Assembly: GCF_014647235.1 (NCBI RefSeq)
Contig: NZ_BMOU01000003.1
Coordinates: forward strand, 186,001-250,000
Direction: 5' to 3'
Source of the DNA: Haloarcula pellucida
GTDB taxonomy: Archaea > Halobacteriota > Halobacteria > Halobacteriales > Haloarculaceae
Length of the DNA: 64,000 nucleotides
Below the pieces are notes generated by a model that was not told the DNA's origin, did no database searches, and was given only the letters and a program-made list of their open reading frames with translations. The first letter of the stretch is position 1, and every line of letters starts with the position of its first letter. The position numbers were made by a program, and so were the translations under genes. Shown here piece by piece: positions 1-10,100 of the stretch.

Positions 1-253
1 GGGGAGCATCGGCGTCTTCGGCTTCGACGACCGGGCGACGCTCAACATCACCATCCGGACGCTGGTCCGCCACGAGGGCGAGTACCGCCTGCGCGTCGGC
101 GGCGGCGTCGTCCACGACTCGGTGCCGGCCAAAGAGTATCAGGAGACGCTGGACAAGGCCCGTGCGCTCGTCAACGCCGTGGACGAAGCGCTCGGTGAAC
201 AGGGGTCGTTCGCCGTGGAGTCCACCGCCGACCCGATGGAGGGCGTCCGATGA
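1..253 (+). CDS. trpE: Anthranilate synthase component I, C-terminal part
   Basis: This is the last 83 codons of the large subunit of anthranilate synthase, which converts chorismate to anthranilate in tryptophan synthesis using ammonia from TrpG. The reading frame is open from base 2. It shows the usual chorismate-enzyme C-terminus: an ATLNITIRT strand, then [10 protein letters not shown], then an [12 protein letters not shown] helix. The gene is cut by the window edge, so the catalytic core cannot be examined. Its TGA overlaps the ATG of trpG (ATGA), so the two subunits are probably translationally coupled. Identification rests on the C-terminal motif and on the adjoining trpG. Confidence 0.9.
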   Translation, partial: GSIGVFGFDDRATLNITIRTLVRHEGEYRLRVGGGVVHDSVPAKEYQETLDKARALVNAVDEALGEQGSFAVESTADPMEGVR

Positions 254-822
254 TACTCATCGTCGACAACTACGACTCCTTCGCGTACAACCTCGTCCAG
301 TACGTCGGCGAGTTCGACGACGTGGAGGTCCGGCGCAACGACGCTATCGACGTCGCCGACATCCGCGACCTCGACCCGGACGGCATCGTCGTCTCGCCGG
401 GCCCGGGGACGCCGGCCGACGCGGGCGTCTCTATCGACGTGTTCGCCGAGACCGCCTACCCGGCGCTCGGCGTCTGTCTCGGCCATCAGGCGCTGTGTGC
501 GGCCCACGGGTCGCCCGTCGGTCACGCGCCCGAGGTGGTCCACGGCAAGCCCTCGGAGGTCAGACACGACCACACCGGTCTCTACGAGGGTGTCGACGAC
601 CCCTTCGAGGTCGGTCGCTATCACTCGCTGGCCGTCGAGGACGACGACCTGCCGGACGAACTCGTCGAGACGGCTCACACCGACGACGAGCAGAGCGTCG
701 TGATGGGGGTCAAGCACGTCGACCGCCCGCACGTGGGCGTGCAGTTCCACCCCGAGAGCATCCTCACCGACGCCGGCAAGCGGATCGTCGAGAACTTCTG
801 TACGAACGTCGCCGGCGTCTGA
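250..822 (+). CDS. trpG: Anthranilate synthase component II (glutamine amidotransferase)
   Basis: A class I glutamine amidotransferase of 190 residues that supplies ammonia to TrpE. The nucleophile Cys76 lies in GVCLGHQ, the oxyanion-loop motif SPGPGTP is at about 49-55, and the His167/Glu169 pair lies in VGVQFHPES, so the catalytic triad is complete. The length is normal for the family. The related subunit PabA is the main alternative, but the ATGA overlap with the trpE end and the archaeal setting favour TrpG. It ends 15 bases before the converging BCCT transporter gene. Confidence 0.95.
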   Translation: MILIVDNYDSFAYNLVQYVGEFDDVEVRRNDAIDVADIRDLDPDGIVVSPGPGTPADAGVSIDVFAETAYPALGVCLGHQALCAAHGSPVGHAPEVVHGKPSEVRHDHTGLYEGVDDPFEVGRYHSLAVEDDDLPDELVETAHTDDEQSVVMGVKHVDRPHVGVQFHPESILTDAGKRIVENFCTNVAGV

Positions 823-837
823 GTGAGGTCCGTCGGA

Positions 838-2691
838 TCACTTCTCCTCGGGCGGGTCTACGTCGTGGTGCGTCTGAATCGACGGGAGTCGGTCGAGCCC
901 CCGTCTGAGAACCGACGTGTGGCCTCGCTCGTGTCGGTACCACGTCAGCGTCAGGCCACCGACTGCGACCACCGAGATGACGGCGAACGGTCCGCCGGTG
1001 AGCACGGCGAGCGCCTGTAACGTCCCCGCACCGCCGACGAGCAGTACCGCCGTCGCCACCGCGCCCTGAAAGACGCCCCAGAAGACGACGCTGCCCGTCG
1101 AGGGGACCTGTCCCCGCCGGGTCGCGAGCAGCGAGACGACCAGCGTCGACGTGTCCGCGGAGGTCGTCATGAACACCACGATGAGCGCCAGGAACAGGAA
1201 CGAGAGGAGGCGTCCGAGCGGTAGCGACGCGAACAGTGCGAACCCGGCGACGGCCTCCGAGGCACTACTGCCGGCAATCGCTCCGAGGATGTCCGCTCGC
1301 CCCGTCTGCTGGACGAACAGGGAGGTTCCACCCAACAGGAGGAACCAGACCGCCGTCGCGGCGGCGGTGGCGACGACGCTCGTGAACACGACGGTCCTGA
1401 CGCGCCTGCCCCGGGAGAGCGCGGCGACGAACAGGCCGGCGAACGGCGCCCACGAGAACCACCACGACCAGTTCCAGACCGTCCAGTTGGCGACCCACTC
1501 ACCGCCGATGTGGAGACTCAACGGGACGAAGTGGACGACGTAGCCACCCAGCGCCCGGGTACCCCGTTCGACGACGAACGCACGCGGGCCGACGGCGGCC
1601 AGTACGAGAGCGAACAGGCCAAAGAGCACGACGTTCAGCCCGGCGATGCGGCGGATGCCGCGGTGGATGCCGGTGACGGCCGAGAGGACGAAGACGGCCG
1701 TCAGGCCGCCGACGAACAGCAACGGCCCGGTCCCGCCCACGGTAACGTCCCACTGGAACGAGATACCCGCGAGGAACTGCTGGCTCACCAGCGCCACCGA
1801 CGTCGCGATACCGCCGATGGTGGCGAACACGGCGAGGGTGTCGACGAGGCGACTCCACACCGAGTCGAGGCCCGAGACGCCGAGGAACGGGGCCAAAATG
1901 GTCGATACGCGCAGCGGTGCGCCGCGCTCGAACACGAAGTACGCGATTGGGACGCCGATGACCGCGTACGCGCTCCACGCCGAGACGCCCCAGTGAAACA
2001 GCGAGTAGACCAGTGCGTCGTTGCTAGCGGCTGTGGACCGTGGCGTGGCGCCGAAGTACGGCGGCGGGTCGCCGTAGTGAAACAGCGCCTCTGCTGGCCC
2101 CCAGAACACCAGTCCCGCCGCGATGCCGGCAGTGAAGACGAGCGTGAAGTACGTCGGGTATGTGTACGTCGGGTCCGTATCGTCCGGCCCGAGCGTGATG
2201 TCGCCCCACGGGCCGAGCAACAGAAACAGGCAGTAACAGACCGCGATGAAGACGGCGACGACGAACAGTGGGCCGCCGGTCCGCAGAATCGTGCCCGTTG
2301 CGGCGTCGACCGCCGCCGACGTCCGGTCCGGTAACGCGACCTGCAGGCCGAAAAACAGCACGAACACGACGACGGGCAGTCCCAGCGTCAGCGGGTCCTG
2401 TCCGGCGAGGAACGTCCGGATAGCGTCCCGCAGTCCGGTCTGTCTGATCTTCAGGAGGTAGCGGTCGGCCGACTGCGCGTCGTCCGGTCGATGGGGCAAC
2501 ACCGCGAGGTATCCGAGCCCGGAACTGAAAAACAGGAGTGCGAGTGCGAGCCACGCCGCACCGCTCACCGCCTCGCCGACGAACGCCGGAAAGAAAAAGC
2601 CCGAGAGGACGATGGCCCCCGAGACGACACACAACGGTGCGAGGACGCTCGCGACGACTCGCCCGATGCCGCCTTCCGCTGACGTGGCCAT
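838..2691 (-). CDS. BCCT-family transporter (betaine/choline/carnitine type)
   Basis: An integral membrane carrier of 617 residues with about 12 hydrophobic segments, a member of the betaine-choline-carnitine transporter family, which imports quaternary-ammonium compatible solutes with Na+ or H+. It carries the family's FWGPAEALFHYGD segment and the Trp-rich NWTVWNWSWWFSWAPF segment with the following RGRRVR loop. An ATG exists only at 2691; the frame can be extended upstream to 2742 but a TATA-like box at 2717-2723 lies 26-32 bases before 2691, which fits leaderless initiation there. The acidic C-terminal tail is short. The substrate cannot be read from sequence; a second, different BCCT gene lies at 18359-20155. 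Nearby potassium channel suggests a role in osmotic balance. Confidence 0.9.
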   Translation of the reverse strand: MATSAEGGIGRVVASVLAPLCVVSGAIVLSGFFFPAFVGEAVSGAAWLALALLFFSSGLGYLAVLPHRPDDAQSADRYLLKIRQTGLRDAIRTFLAGQDPLTLGLPVVVFVLFFGLQVALPDRTSAAVDAATGTILRTGGPLFVVAVFIAVCYCLFLLLGPWGDITLGPDDTDPTYTYPTYFTLVFTAGIAAGLVFWGPAEALFHYGDPPPYFGATPRSTAASNDALVYSLFHWGVSAWSAYAVIGVPIAYFVFERGAPLRVSTILAPFLGVSGLDSVWSRLVDTLAVFATIGGIATSVALVSQQFLAGISFQWDVTVGGTGPLLFVGGLTAVFVLSAVTGIHRGIRRIAGLNVVLFGLFALVLAAVGPRAFVVERGTRALGGYVVHFVPLSLHIGGEWVANWTVWNWSWWFSWAPFAGLFVAALSRGRRVRTVVFTSVVATAAATAVWFLLLGGTSLFVQQTGRADILGAIAGSSASEAVAGFALFASLPLGRLLSFLFLALIVVFMTTSADTSTLVVSLLATRRGQVPSTGSVVFWGVFQGAVATAVLLVGGAGTLQALAVLTGGPFAVISVVAVGGLTLTWYRHERGHTSVLRRGLDRLPSIQTHHDVDPPEEK

Positions 2692-2714
2692 ACACTGACA
2701 ATCAGTCTCGGATC

Positions 2715-2724
2715 GGTTTATTAG
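2715..2724 (-). promoter_or_regulatory. TATA-like box for the BCCT gene at 838-2691
   Basis: On the minus strand this reads CTAATAAACC, centred about 29 bases upstream of the ATG at 2691. The spacing is that of a haloarchaeal leaderless promoter and decides the start codon. Confidence 0.6.
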
Positions 2725-2871
2725 TATCGTAGCCACCGACACGCTGTCGGGTCCGCGACGCGGTTCGGCACCGTGACACGCGGTCGGGTGTCGACTTGCT
2801 CACGGGACCGGTCGACGGCCCGACTCCCTCCCGCTGGTCCCGGTACCCACGCACGGGCCGGACGGGGGCAC

Positions 2872-4128
2872 TCAGTTTCCGGCGTCCCCGCCGTCCGGGT
2901 CTGTGGACCGCTCGGGGCCGGCGTCGTCGGTCACGGACAGGGTCGTCACCTCGCCCAGTACCGATCGACCGAGGAGGCGGCCGCCGATGGTTCGAGGGTT
3001 GAGGACCTCGTCCGCACCGACCGAGTCGAACTTGTCGACGTGTTTCTCCTCCGTTGCGGCCGCGACGACGCGGACGTCCGGCGCGACGTTCTTGGCTGCG
3101 ATGACGGCGAGGACGTCTCTCGCGTCGTCGTTGCTCCCGACGACGACTCCGCGGGCAGTGTCGACGCGGGCGTCCGAGAGGACGCTCTCGTCCGTCGGGT
3201 CCTCTGTGAGGACGCTCACCCCGTCGGTCTGGAGGGCGGCGGCCGTCTCGGCGTCGTCTGTCACGACTACGACGTCCGTCTCGTCTCGCAATTCGTTCAG
3301 TAGCGATTCCGTCACGTCGCCGTACCCGAGCACCACGACGTGGTCCTCGAGGAGTGTGAGTTCTGCGGCAGTCATGATTCCGAACGCTGTCGCCATCCGC
3401 GACTCGATGACCGGGACGATGAGTGCCCCCACCGCCACGGTGAACGCACCCGTACCGAACAGGATAACCGAGAGCGAGAACCACCGTGCCTGCACCGTCG
3501 TCGGCGTGATGTCGCCGTACCCGACCGTCGCGATAGTGACGATGACGTAGTACACCGCGTCGCTCCACGTATCGAGTTCGAGGAACTGGCCACGGAGCGT
3601 ATAGGAGCCGACGACGCCGTAGAGGCCGACGCCGACCATCGCCGCTAGCGACGCTATCTGCAGCGGCGAGAGGTCGACAGGCTGATCGAAGGCGGCCCTG
3701 TTCCAGACCAGCGAGGGAACGGCGACGACGACGAGGACCAACAGCGGCACGTCCGTCGTCTGAAGCGTCGCAAGCGGCAGGAGCGCGAGGCCCGGCAGCG
3801 CGAGGACCGCCGCGCGCCAGGCGAGTCGCTTTCGCCGCTGTAACCCGACGGTGACGAGGCCGAGTACGAAGGCAAAGAGGACGCCCGAGAACCGTGCGAA
3901 CCCGACCGGCACGGTCACGACTGCGGTGAGCGGACCGTCGAGAGCGAAGGTCGGTTGGCTGAGGTTCGACAGGCCGGTCACGAACGCGAGCAGCGTGATG
4001 GCGCCGGTCAGGACGACGGTGGGTCTGGCACCGGAGAACTGCTCCCACTCGACGAACGGCACCCGATCCGTCGGATAGAACACCTCTTCCAGCGCGGGTT
4101 CCCGGCGCTCGTCTGGCACGTCAACCAT
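2872..4128 (-). CDS. Two-pore-helix type K+ channel with TrkA-N domain
   Basis: A 418-residue ion channel. Several hydrophobic segments occupy residues 37-210 and end in a pore loop with the potassium selectivity filter TVGYGD at 201-206. A final membrane helix follows (about 218-242). From residue 262 there is a Rossmann-type regulator-of-conductance domain beginning VVVLGYGDVTESL, the glycine-rich NAD-binding turn, reaching about residue 380. The acidic tail is Asp/Glu rich. Start at 4128 is preferred over an upstream extension because a TATA-like box lies at 4153-4161, 25-33 bases upstream. It likely moves K+ across the cell membrane under nucleotide control, which matters for a salt-in halophile. 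Confidence 0.9.
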   Translation of the reverse strand: MVDVPDERREPALEEVFYPTDRVPFVEWEQFSGARPTVVLTGAITLLAFVTGLSNLSQPTFALDGPLTAVVTVPVGFARFSGVLFAFVLGLVTVGLQRRKRLAWRAAVLALPGLALLPLATLQTTDVPLLVLVVVAVPSLVWNRAAFDQPVDLSPLQIASLAAMVGVGLYGVVGSYTLRGQFLELDTWSDAVYYVIVTIATVGYGDITPTTVQARWFSLSVILFGTGAFTVAVGALIVPVIESRMATAFGIMTAAELTLLEDHVVVLGYGDVTESLLNELRDETDVVVVTDDAETAAALQTDGVSVLTEDPTDESVLSDARVDTARGVVVGSNDDARDVLAVIAAKNVAPDVRVVAAATEEKHVDKFDSVGADEVLNPRTIGGRLLGRSVLGEVTTLSVTDDAGPERSTDPDGGDAGN

Positions 4129-4152
4129 TACCAAGCTATTGACCGTCTCGAC

Positions 4153-4161
4153 ATAAAAATA
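4153..4161 (-). promoter_or_regulatory. TATA-like box for the K+ channel gene
   Basis: The minus strand reads TATTTTTAT, 25-33 bases before the ATG at 4128, indicating a leaderless transcript and supporting the shorter start. Confidence 0.6.
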
Positions 4162-4224
4162 CCCGCGCAGTACCGCTGACGCTCCGGCACGAGATTCAAT
4201 ACCCCGGGGGGAGAACTGCCGACG

Positions 4225-4311
4225 ATGCATCAGTGTGAGACGGGCGTGTTCGCGTGGACCGATCTCTTCGAGACCGACGTGTCGGGGCCTGAACCGGGTG
4301 ATGCCGAATGA
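4225..4311 (+). CDS. 28-residue ORF coupled to the EamA-like gene
   Basis: A short frame MHQCETGVFAWTDLFETD... that ends in TGA overlapping the ATG of the next gene (ATGA at 4308-4311). The middle (VFAWTDLFETDV) resembles the first strand of a vicinal-oxygen-chelate (glyoxalase-like) domain, but the rest of such a domain is absent. It could be a leader peptide that couples translation, or the stub of a decayed gene. No function is assigned. Confidence 0.3.
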   Translation: MHQCETGVFAWTDLFETDVSGPEPGDAE

Positions 4312-4718
4312 ACCCGGCCGTTCTGTTCGGCCTCGGTACTATGATCGCGTGGGGGTTCTGGATAATCCTCGGCGACGTCGCCTCAAACAGCATCGACCCC
4401 GTGATGGCGGCATTCCTCTCCTACGCGACGGCCGCAGTGGTCTCCGGTGTCTACGTTGTCACCTCGGACGCCTCGCTAGCCGTCACTAATCGCGGATTGG
4501 TGTACTCCGGTGCGGCGGGTATCGCGGCCGCCATCGGCGTCGTGTCGACGTTCATCGGCGTCTCAGTCGGCTCTACGGCCGTCGTCTCGACCATCGGGGG
4601 CATGTACTTCATCACGGCGGCGGTCATCAGTACCGTCGCGCTGGGCGAACCGGTGTCGGCCCAGAAAGTCGCCGGCATCGGACTCGCGCTGACCGCTATC
4701 GTCGTCATCAATCAGTAA
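4308..4718 (+). CDS. EamA-like small multidrug/metabolite transporter half-protein
   Basis: A 136-residue, almost wholly hydrophobic protein with five predicted membrane helices. The pattern matches one half of a 10-helix drug/metabolite transporter: MAWGFW-type first helix, a helix ending in GVSVGSTAVVSTIGGMYFI, and the typical LGEPVSAQKVAGIGLALTAI ending, which is the conserved EamA C-terminal turn. Proteins of this half size presumably dimerise. Substrate unknown. Start chosen at ATG 4308, overlapped by the stop of a 28-codon frame; an in-frame RidA gene follows 98 bases downstream with its own promoter. Confidence 0.75.
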   Translation: MNPAVLFGLGTMIAWGFWIILGDVASNSIDPVMAAFLSYATAAVVSGVYVVTSDASLAVTNRGLVYSGAAGIAAAIGVVSTFIGVSVGSTAVVSTIGGMYFITAAVISTVALGEPVSAQKVAGIGLALTAIVVINQ

Positions 4719-4784
4719 CTGGCTCGCATCACACAACACATCACACCGTTGATGTGCTGTGGCGCCAGCGGGCCGCTCGACCGG

Positions 4785-4791
4785 GGTTTAA
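4785..4791 (+). promoter_or_regulatory. TATA-like box for ridA
   Basis: GTTTAAG lies 26-32 bases ahead of a GTG at 4817, and so points to leaderless initiation at GTG rather than at upstream in-frame codons. Confidence 0.55.
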
Positions 4792-4816
4792 GAAACCGGC
4801 CCGGCTACGGGCGAGC

Positions 4817-5197
4817 GTGAAGCGCACAATCAGTACCGACGATGCGCCGGCGGCGGTCGGCGCGTACAGTCAGGCGACGACCAATGGCGACCTCCTCATC
4901 ACGGCGGGGCAACTGCCCCTGACGACGGACGGCGAACTGCTGGACGACGAGTCCGTCGCCGACCAGACACGGCAGTGCATGGAGAACGTCGAGGCCATCC
5001 TCGAATCCGAGGGCCTCTCCATCGACGACCTGCTCAAGACGACGGTGTTCCTCGATGACATCGACGACTTCGACGAGTTCAACGAGGCGTACAGCGAGTT
5101 CTTCGACGAGGACCCGCCGGCCCGGAGCGCCGTCGGTGCGGGCGCCGTCCCGAAGGGCGCCGCCGTCGAGATAGAGGCCATCGCGACGACGACGTAA
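4817..5197 (+). CDS. ridA: RidA family reactive-intermediate deaminase
   Basis: A 126-residue member of the RidA/YjgF/UK114 family, which hydrolyses the imine/enamine intermediates (such as 2-aminoacrylate) released by PLP-dependent dehydratases. Family marks are APAAVGAYSQA near the N-terminus, the ITAGQLPL segment, a central DLLKTTVFLDDIDDFDEFNEAY, and PARSAVGAGAVPKGAAVEIEAIA at the end, which includes the conserved arginine. The start is a GTG at 4817 because a TATA-like box lies 26-32 bases upstream. Length is normal. A threonine/serine dehydratase (21859-23106), the typical source of its substrate, lies in the same window, though not adjacent. Confidence 0.93.
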   Translation: MKRTISTDDAPAAVGAYSQATTNGDLLITAGQLPLTTDGELLDDESVADQTRQCMENVEAILESEGLSIDDLLKTTVFLDDIDDFDEFNEAYSEFFDEDPPARSAVGAGAVPKGAAVEIEAIATTT

Positions 5198-5224
5198 CGT
5201 CCCTCTGCGAGCGGTCTCGCGCCG

Positions 5225-5497
5225 TCACCGCAGTTCCATGTTCTGGGCGCGTTCGGCGGCGAGGTCGGTTATCTCCGCGACGCTGCTGTCCGAGCGGTCC
5301 GCGAGCACGCGCACTAGCATGCCGAGCTGGACTGCGGCAGCCTCGCGGAGTTCTTCGGCCGATTCGGTGTCGTTGCCGAAGTAGTACTCGTGTCGGCCGT
5401 CTCCGTGGACGAGGCCGGCGTACACCGAGTGCAGGTCGTCCTCGGTGATGGCCGCCGCGGCGTCCGTCTTGACCGACTCGAATTGCGGGTTCGTCAT
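5225..5497 (-). CDS. Hypothetical protein
   Basis: A 90-residue acidic soluble protein that I do not recognise. It begins MTNPQFESVKTDAAAAITEDD, has a middle YFGNDTESAEELREAAAVQLGMLVRVLADR, and ends in a helix NMELR. There is no membrane segment or metal motif. ATG at 5497 is chosen, with an AT-rich stretch 27-33 bases upstream. It runs convergent to ridA (28 bases between stops). Confidence 0.6.
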   Translation of the reverse strand: MTNPQFESVKTDAAAAITEDDLHSVYAGLVHGDGRHEYYFGNDTESAEELREAAAVQLGMLVRVLADRSDSSVAEITDLAAERAQNMELR

Positions 5498-5641
5498 CAC
5501 CTCAGATACGGTGACAGAGGTCCCTAATCGCTTCGGTGGGCCGTGCGGTCCCGTCCGCCAACGTTTCGGCGAACGGACTCGTTGTGTCGGTGGTCGTCAC
5601 CTGCGGGTCGTCGACGGACGACTGCCGGGCCGCGTATGGGA

Positions 5642-5650
5642 TTTTTATCC
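5642..5650 (+). promoter_or_regulatory. TATA-like box for the NuoF-like/formate dehydrogenase operon
   Basis: TTTTTATCC lies 23-31 bases before ATG 5673, a leaderless promoter arrangement that fixes the start of the first gene. Confidence 0.65.
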
Positions 5651-5672
5651 TTCGGGCTCCTCGTGCGAGCCA

Positions 5673-7196
5673 ATGACACGAGGTACAGGTGCCGTCGGCC
5701 GCTCACCCCTCGTCCGCGTGGCGACAGACGTCCGGACGGACGCGGGCGAGGCGGTCGTAACTGCGGCACAGAACTCCGCCGACTCGGTCCCGGTCGTCCG
5801 GACGGGGCCGACCGGCACCACGGCGTACGACCCGCTCGTCATGCTGACGAGTGCGGGCCAGACAGCACTGTTCGGCGACCCGTCGCCGTCGCTCGTCCGG
5901 GACCTCGTCGCGACGCTCGAAGACGGGGACCTCCCGACCGACGGGGCGACGGCCGTCGTCGGCCACGACCCGGAGACGCCGACGCTCCCGATACCGGACG
6001 CGGGGCCGCTCTCGGTCGGCCGACGGACCGTCCTCGGTCCCTGTGGCTGGGCCGACCCGCTCGAACCGGACGACTGGTCGTTCGTCTCACCCGACCGGAC
6101 CGCGGAGGCGGCGACAGCGTTCGGGATTCTCGGCCGCGGCCGCGGCGACGCGGCGGCCGACGACCCGGTGACCGACGTGTGGGAGACCGCACGCGAGGCC
6201 GACGGCGACCCGGTGGTCGTCGTCAACGCCAACGACGCGAGCGACCTGCCGCGGGCCGACGAGACGCTCCTCACCGCCGCGCCGTTCGCCGTCCTCGACG
6301 GGCTTGCGGCGGTGGCCGAGTACGTCGGCACCGAGGACGCCGTCGTCTACCTGAACGAGGCTGACTCCCCGCTACACCGGCATCTGCAACGGGCCGTCGA
6401 CGCCGCCGCGGAAGCGCTTCCGGTCGTCCCCCAACTGGTGGCCGGTCCCGACGAGTATCGGGCGGGCGAACCGACGGCGGCGCTCGAAGCGCTAGAGGGC
6501 GCGGACCGCATCGAACCGCGGCTCCAGCCGCCGACGCCGGCCGAACGCGGGCTCTACGGCCGACCGACGGTGATTCACACGCCCCGGACCGTCGCGCAGA
6601 TTCGACAGGCTATCCAGGCCCCAGCGACGATGGACACCGACGCCGCCGACCCCGGGACCCGACTCGTCACCGTCACCGGCGACGTGGCGAACCCGGCGAC
6701 CGTCGAACTGGGGTCGGGCGGGAGCCTCACCACGGTACGGGAGGTAGTCGAGATGGACGGCGCGTTCAAGATGGCCTGCGTCGGCGGCGTTCTGGGCGGT
6801 ATCACCCGTGACCTCGACGTTGCCCCGACCGCACAGTCCTTGCGCGCCGCCGGTCTCGGCACGGACGGCGTCGTGGAACTGCTCGCCGACGACCGCTGTG
6901 CGCTGGCGACCGTCGGCGAGCGAGCGCGGTTCGCCGCCACGGAGAACAGCGGTCGGTGCGTCCCCGGTCGCGAGGGGACCAAACAACTCGCCGAACTCCT
7001 GCGCGAGGTGTACGACGGATCGTTCGACACCGAGAAGATACGCGAACTGGGGCGGGTGATGCGCCGGTCCAGCAACTGTCAGGTCGGCGCGCACGCGCCC
7101 CGGCCCGTGACCACCGCCATCGAGGAGTTCGAACCGGAGATTCGCGCACACGCAGACGGCCACTGTCCGGCCGGCACCTGTACGGAGCAACTATGA
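5673..7196 (+). CDS. NuoF-like subunit with degenerate cofactor sites, partner of formate dehydrogenase
   Basis: A 507-residue relative of the 51-kDa NADH-binding subunit (NuoF/FdhB) of complex I and NAD-linked formate dehydrogenases. A NuoF-like core is followed by an SLBB domain (about 325-365, RLVTVTGDVANPATVELGSG) and the C-terminal 4Fe-4S region. In that region the usual four cysteines appear as Ser426, Cys429, Gly432 and Cys469 (NSGRCVPGREGT ... SSNCQVG), so two ligands are missing. The NAD/FMN loop normally reading NADE-EPG is VNANDASDLPRADE, and the FMN glycine loop is poorly kept. It probably no longer binds NADH in the standard manner, and may be structural. Its TGA overlaps the ATG of the large subunit (ATGA), so the two form one operon. 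Confidence 0.8.
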   Translation: MTRGTGAVGRSPLVRVATDVRTDAGEAVVTAAQNSADSVPVVRTGPTGTTAYDPLVMLTSAGQTALFGDPSPSLVRDLVATLEDGDLPTDGATAVVGHDPETPTLPIPDAGPLSVGRRTVLGPCGWADPLEPDDWSFVSPDRTAEAATAFGILGRGRGDAAADDPVTDVWETAREADGDPVVVVNANDASDLPRADETLLTAAPFAVLDGLAAVAEYVGTEDAVVYLNEADSPLHRHLQRAVDAAAEALPVVPQLVAGPDEYRAGEPTAALEALEGADRIEPRLQPPTPAERGLYGRPTVIHTPRTVAQIRQAIQAPATMDTDAADPGTRLVTVTGDVANPATVELGSGGSLTTVREVVEMDGAFKMACVGGVLGGITRDLDVAPTAQSLRAAGLGTDGVVELLADDRCALATVGERARFAATENSGRCVPGREGTKQLAELLREVYDGSFDTEKIRELGRVMRRSSNCQVGAHAPRPVTTAIEEFEPEIRAHADGHCPAGTCTEQL

Positions 7197-10100
7197 GTAC
7201 CGACGAGACACTCCCCGGCGTTCCCGACCTCACCGATCCGCGATCGGAGACGCCGGTCACGGCCGAGTTCGAGACAGGCACCGCCAACGACCCCGACGTG
7301 GGGACCATCGGCGACGCACCGACGACCGTCACCGTCGACGGCGAACCCGTCACCGTCCCGCCCGGGTCGACGCTCGTCGACGCCATGGAAGCGGCGAGTG
7401 GCGTCTCGGTCGACCCCGGCGCCGACGGCTTAGAGGACGCGGACGTCCCCGCGCTCTGTTACTACGACCGCGAGGGTGACTGCAGCGACGAGGTCGGCCC
7501 TCGTAGCGAATGCCGCACCTGCATGGTCGAGACGGACGCCCACGGCCTCGTCCCCTCCTGTTCGCACCCTGCCGAGGACGGCCTCGACGTGCGAACCGAC
7601 ACCCCGGACGCCGAGGAAGCGCGAAGCGTCAACCTCGATCTGGTCCTCTCGAACCACAACCTGCGGTGTACGACCTGCAACGGCAACGGCCGCTGTGAAC
7701 TGCAGGACGCCGCCATCAGCGAGGGCGTCGACCACCCGCGCTACGGCGTCTTCGACGAGCGAGACGAGTACGAACCTATCGACGACACGTCGTCGTTCAT
7801 CCAGATAGACCGCAACAAGTGCATCCTCTGTAACCGGTGTGTCGACGCCTGTAACGACGTACAGGTCGAGGGCGTCCTCCGAATCGAGGGTCACGGCGAG
7901 GACACCCGCATCGGCTTCCAATCGGACGCCGAGACGATGGGCGATTCGGAGTGTGTCTCCTGCGGGCACTGTGCCACCGTCTGCCCGACCGGGTCGCTCA
8001 CCGAGAAGGGTATCGGCGGGGCTGCGACGCTCCCGCTCCCCGGATTCACCCAACGGAACTCCGTCGGGAAGGTCATCGAACACGAGGACGTCGAGACCAT
8101 CGACGACACGACGGCACCGAACCGCACCTTCGGGGCCGCCGAACCGCTCGTCGGCGACGAGAAAGGGCTGGCCAAGTTCGTCTCGAAGGCCAAGCGCAAC
8201 GCGGGTGACCTCGCCAAGCAGTTCGGGAACGAGGCGTTCCTCGCGGCGGAACACACCGCCGAGAGCATCGCCGCGAACACGCTCCCGGAGGGCCGCCTGT
8301 TCGACGTGGCCAGCATGGTGAGCAAGTACCGCCTCGGAAAGATAGACAAGCAGGAGACGACCTGCGGGTTCTGTGCCGTCGGCTGCCGGTTCGAGATGTG
8401 GGGCAAAGACGGCGACTCGCTGGGGGTCGTCCCCGTCGACGACCCCGATACGGCGCCGGCTAACAACTTCTCGACCTGTGTGAAAGGGAAGTTCGGCCAC
8501 GAGTTCGCCAACAGCGAGAAGCGCGTGACTGAACCGATGGTCCGCAACGACGACGGCGAGTTCGAAGCCGTCGAGTGGGACGAGGCTCTAGACTACGTCG
8601 CCGACCGACTCTCACAGATACAGGACGAGCACGGTATCGACGCGCTCGGCTGTCTCGCCTCCTCGAAGGGGAGCAACGAAGAAGCGTACCTCGTCCAGAA
8701 GTTCGCCCGACAGGTGCTGGGCACGAAGAACGTCGACAACTGCGCCCGCCTCTGTCACTCCTCGACCGTGGCGGCGCTCCAACAGACGGTCGGCTACGGC
8801 GCGATGACCAACCGCATCAACGAGGACATCGGCGAGGCCGACGCCTACCTCATCAGCGGGTCCAATACGACGGAATCGCACCCGGTGCTGGCGACGCGTA
8901 TCAAACAGAACGTCCGCGACGGCGCGGACCTCGTCGTGTTCGACCCCCGAAAAGTCGGCATCGCCGAGCACGCCGACCAGTACACCCGCACCAACCCGGG
9001 GTACGACGTGGCGTGGCTCAACGGCCTGATGCGCTACATCATCGAGAACGACTTACAGGATACGGCGTTCATCGAGCGCAACACGAAGAACTTCGAGGAC
9101 CTAAAGGAGAAGGTGCAGGCGTTCACGCCGGAGACAGTCGAGGAGTTGGCCGGGGTCTCTCCGGACGAACTCGCCTCGGCCGCCGAGACGCTGGCCGAGG
9201 CCGACACCGTCGTCTTCGGCTGGGCGATGGGGATGACCCAGCAGTCCCACGGCACCGAGAACCTGCTGGCGATGGCCGACCTCGCGCTGTTGCTCGGCCA
9301 ACTCGGCAAGCCCGGTGCGGGCCTCTCGCCGTTCCGGGGCCAGAACAACGTGCAGGGCGGCGGCGGCGACATGGGGACTCTCCCCGGGAGTCTCCCGGGG
9401 TATCAGGACCCCGCTGACGACGAGGTGGGCGAGAAGTTCGCCGAGGCGTGGGGCGAGCGCCCGCCCGAGGAACCCGGGCTGAAAGTACCGGAGATGCTGG
9501 CCGAAGCCCACGAGGGCAACCTCCGTGGGATGTACGTGGTCGGGGAGAACCCGGCGCTGTCGGAACCGGACATCCAGCACGCCGCCGAGGCGCTCGAAGA
9601 CTTGGAGTTCCTCGTCGTGCAGGACATCTTCATGACCGAAACCGCGGAGTACGCCGACGTGGTTCTGCCGGCCGCGACGTCACCGGAGAAACACGGCACG
9701 TTCACGAACACGGAGCGGCGCGTCCAGCGGGTGCGCCCGACGGCGGAGCCACCGGGCGAGGCCCGGCAGGACTGGGAGATCACGCAGGCGCTGGCGAACC
9801 GACTGGGATACGACTGGGACTACGACCACCCGCGCGAGGTGATGGACGAAATCAACTCGCTCGTGCCCATCTACGGCGGGGTCACCTACGACCGACTCGA
9901 ATCCGGCGAGGAACACGGCCTCCAGTGGCCCTGCTGGGACGAGGACCACCTAGGGACGCCGTACCTCTACGACTACGAGGAGGGGAACTTCAACCACGAC
10001 GACGGCCTCGCCCGGTTCGTCCCCGCGGACGGCGGCCATCCCGGCGAGTTGCCGGACGAGGAGTTCCCGCTGACGCTCACCTCGGGGCGCGTGCTGTACC

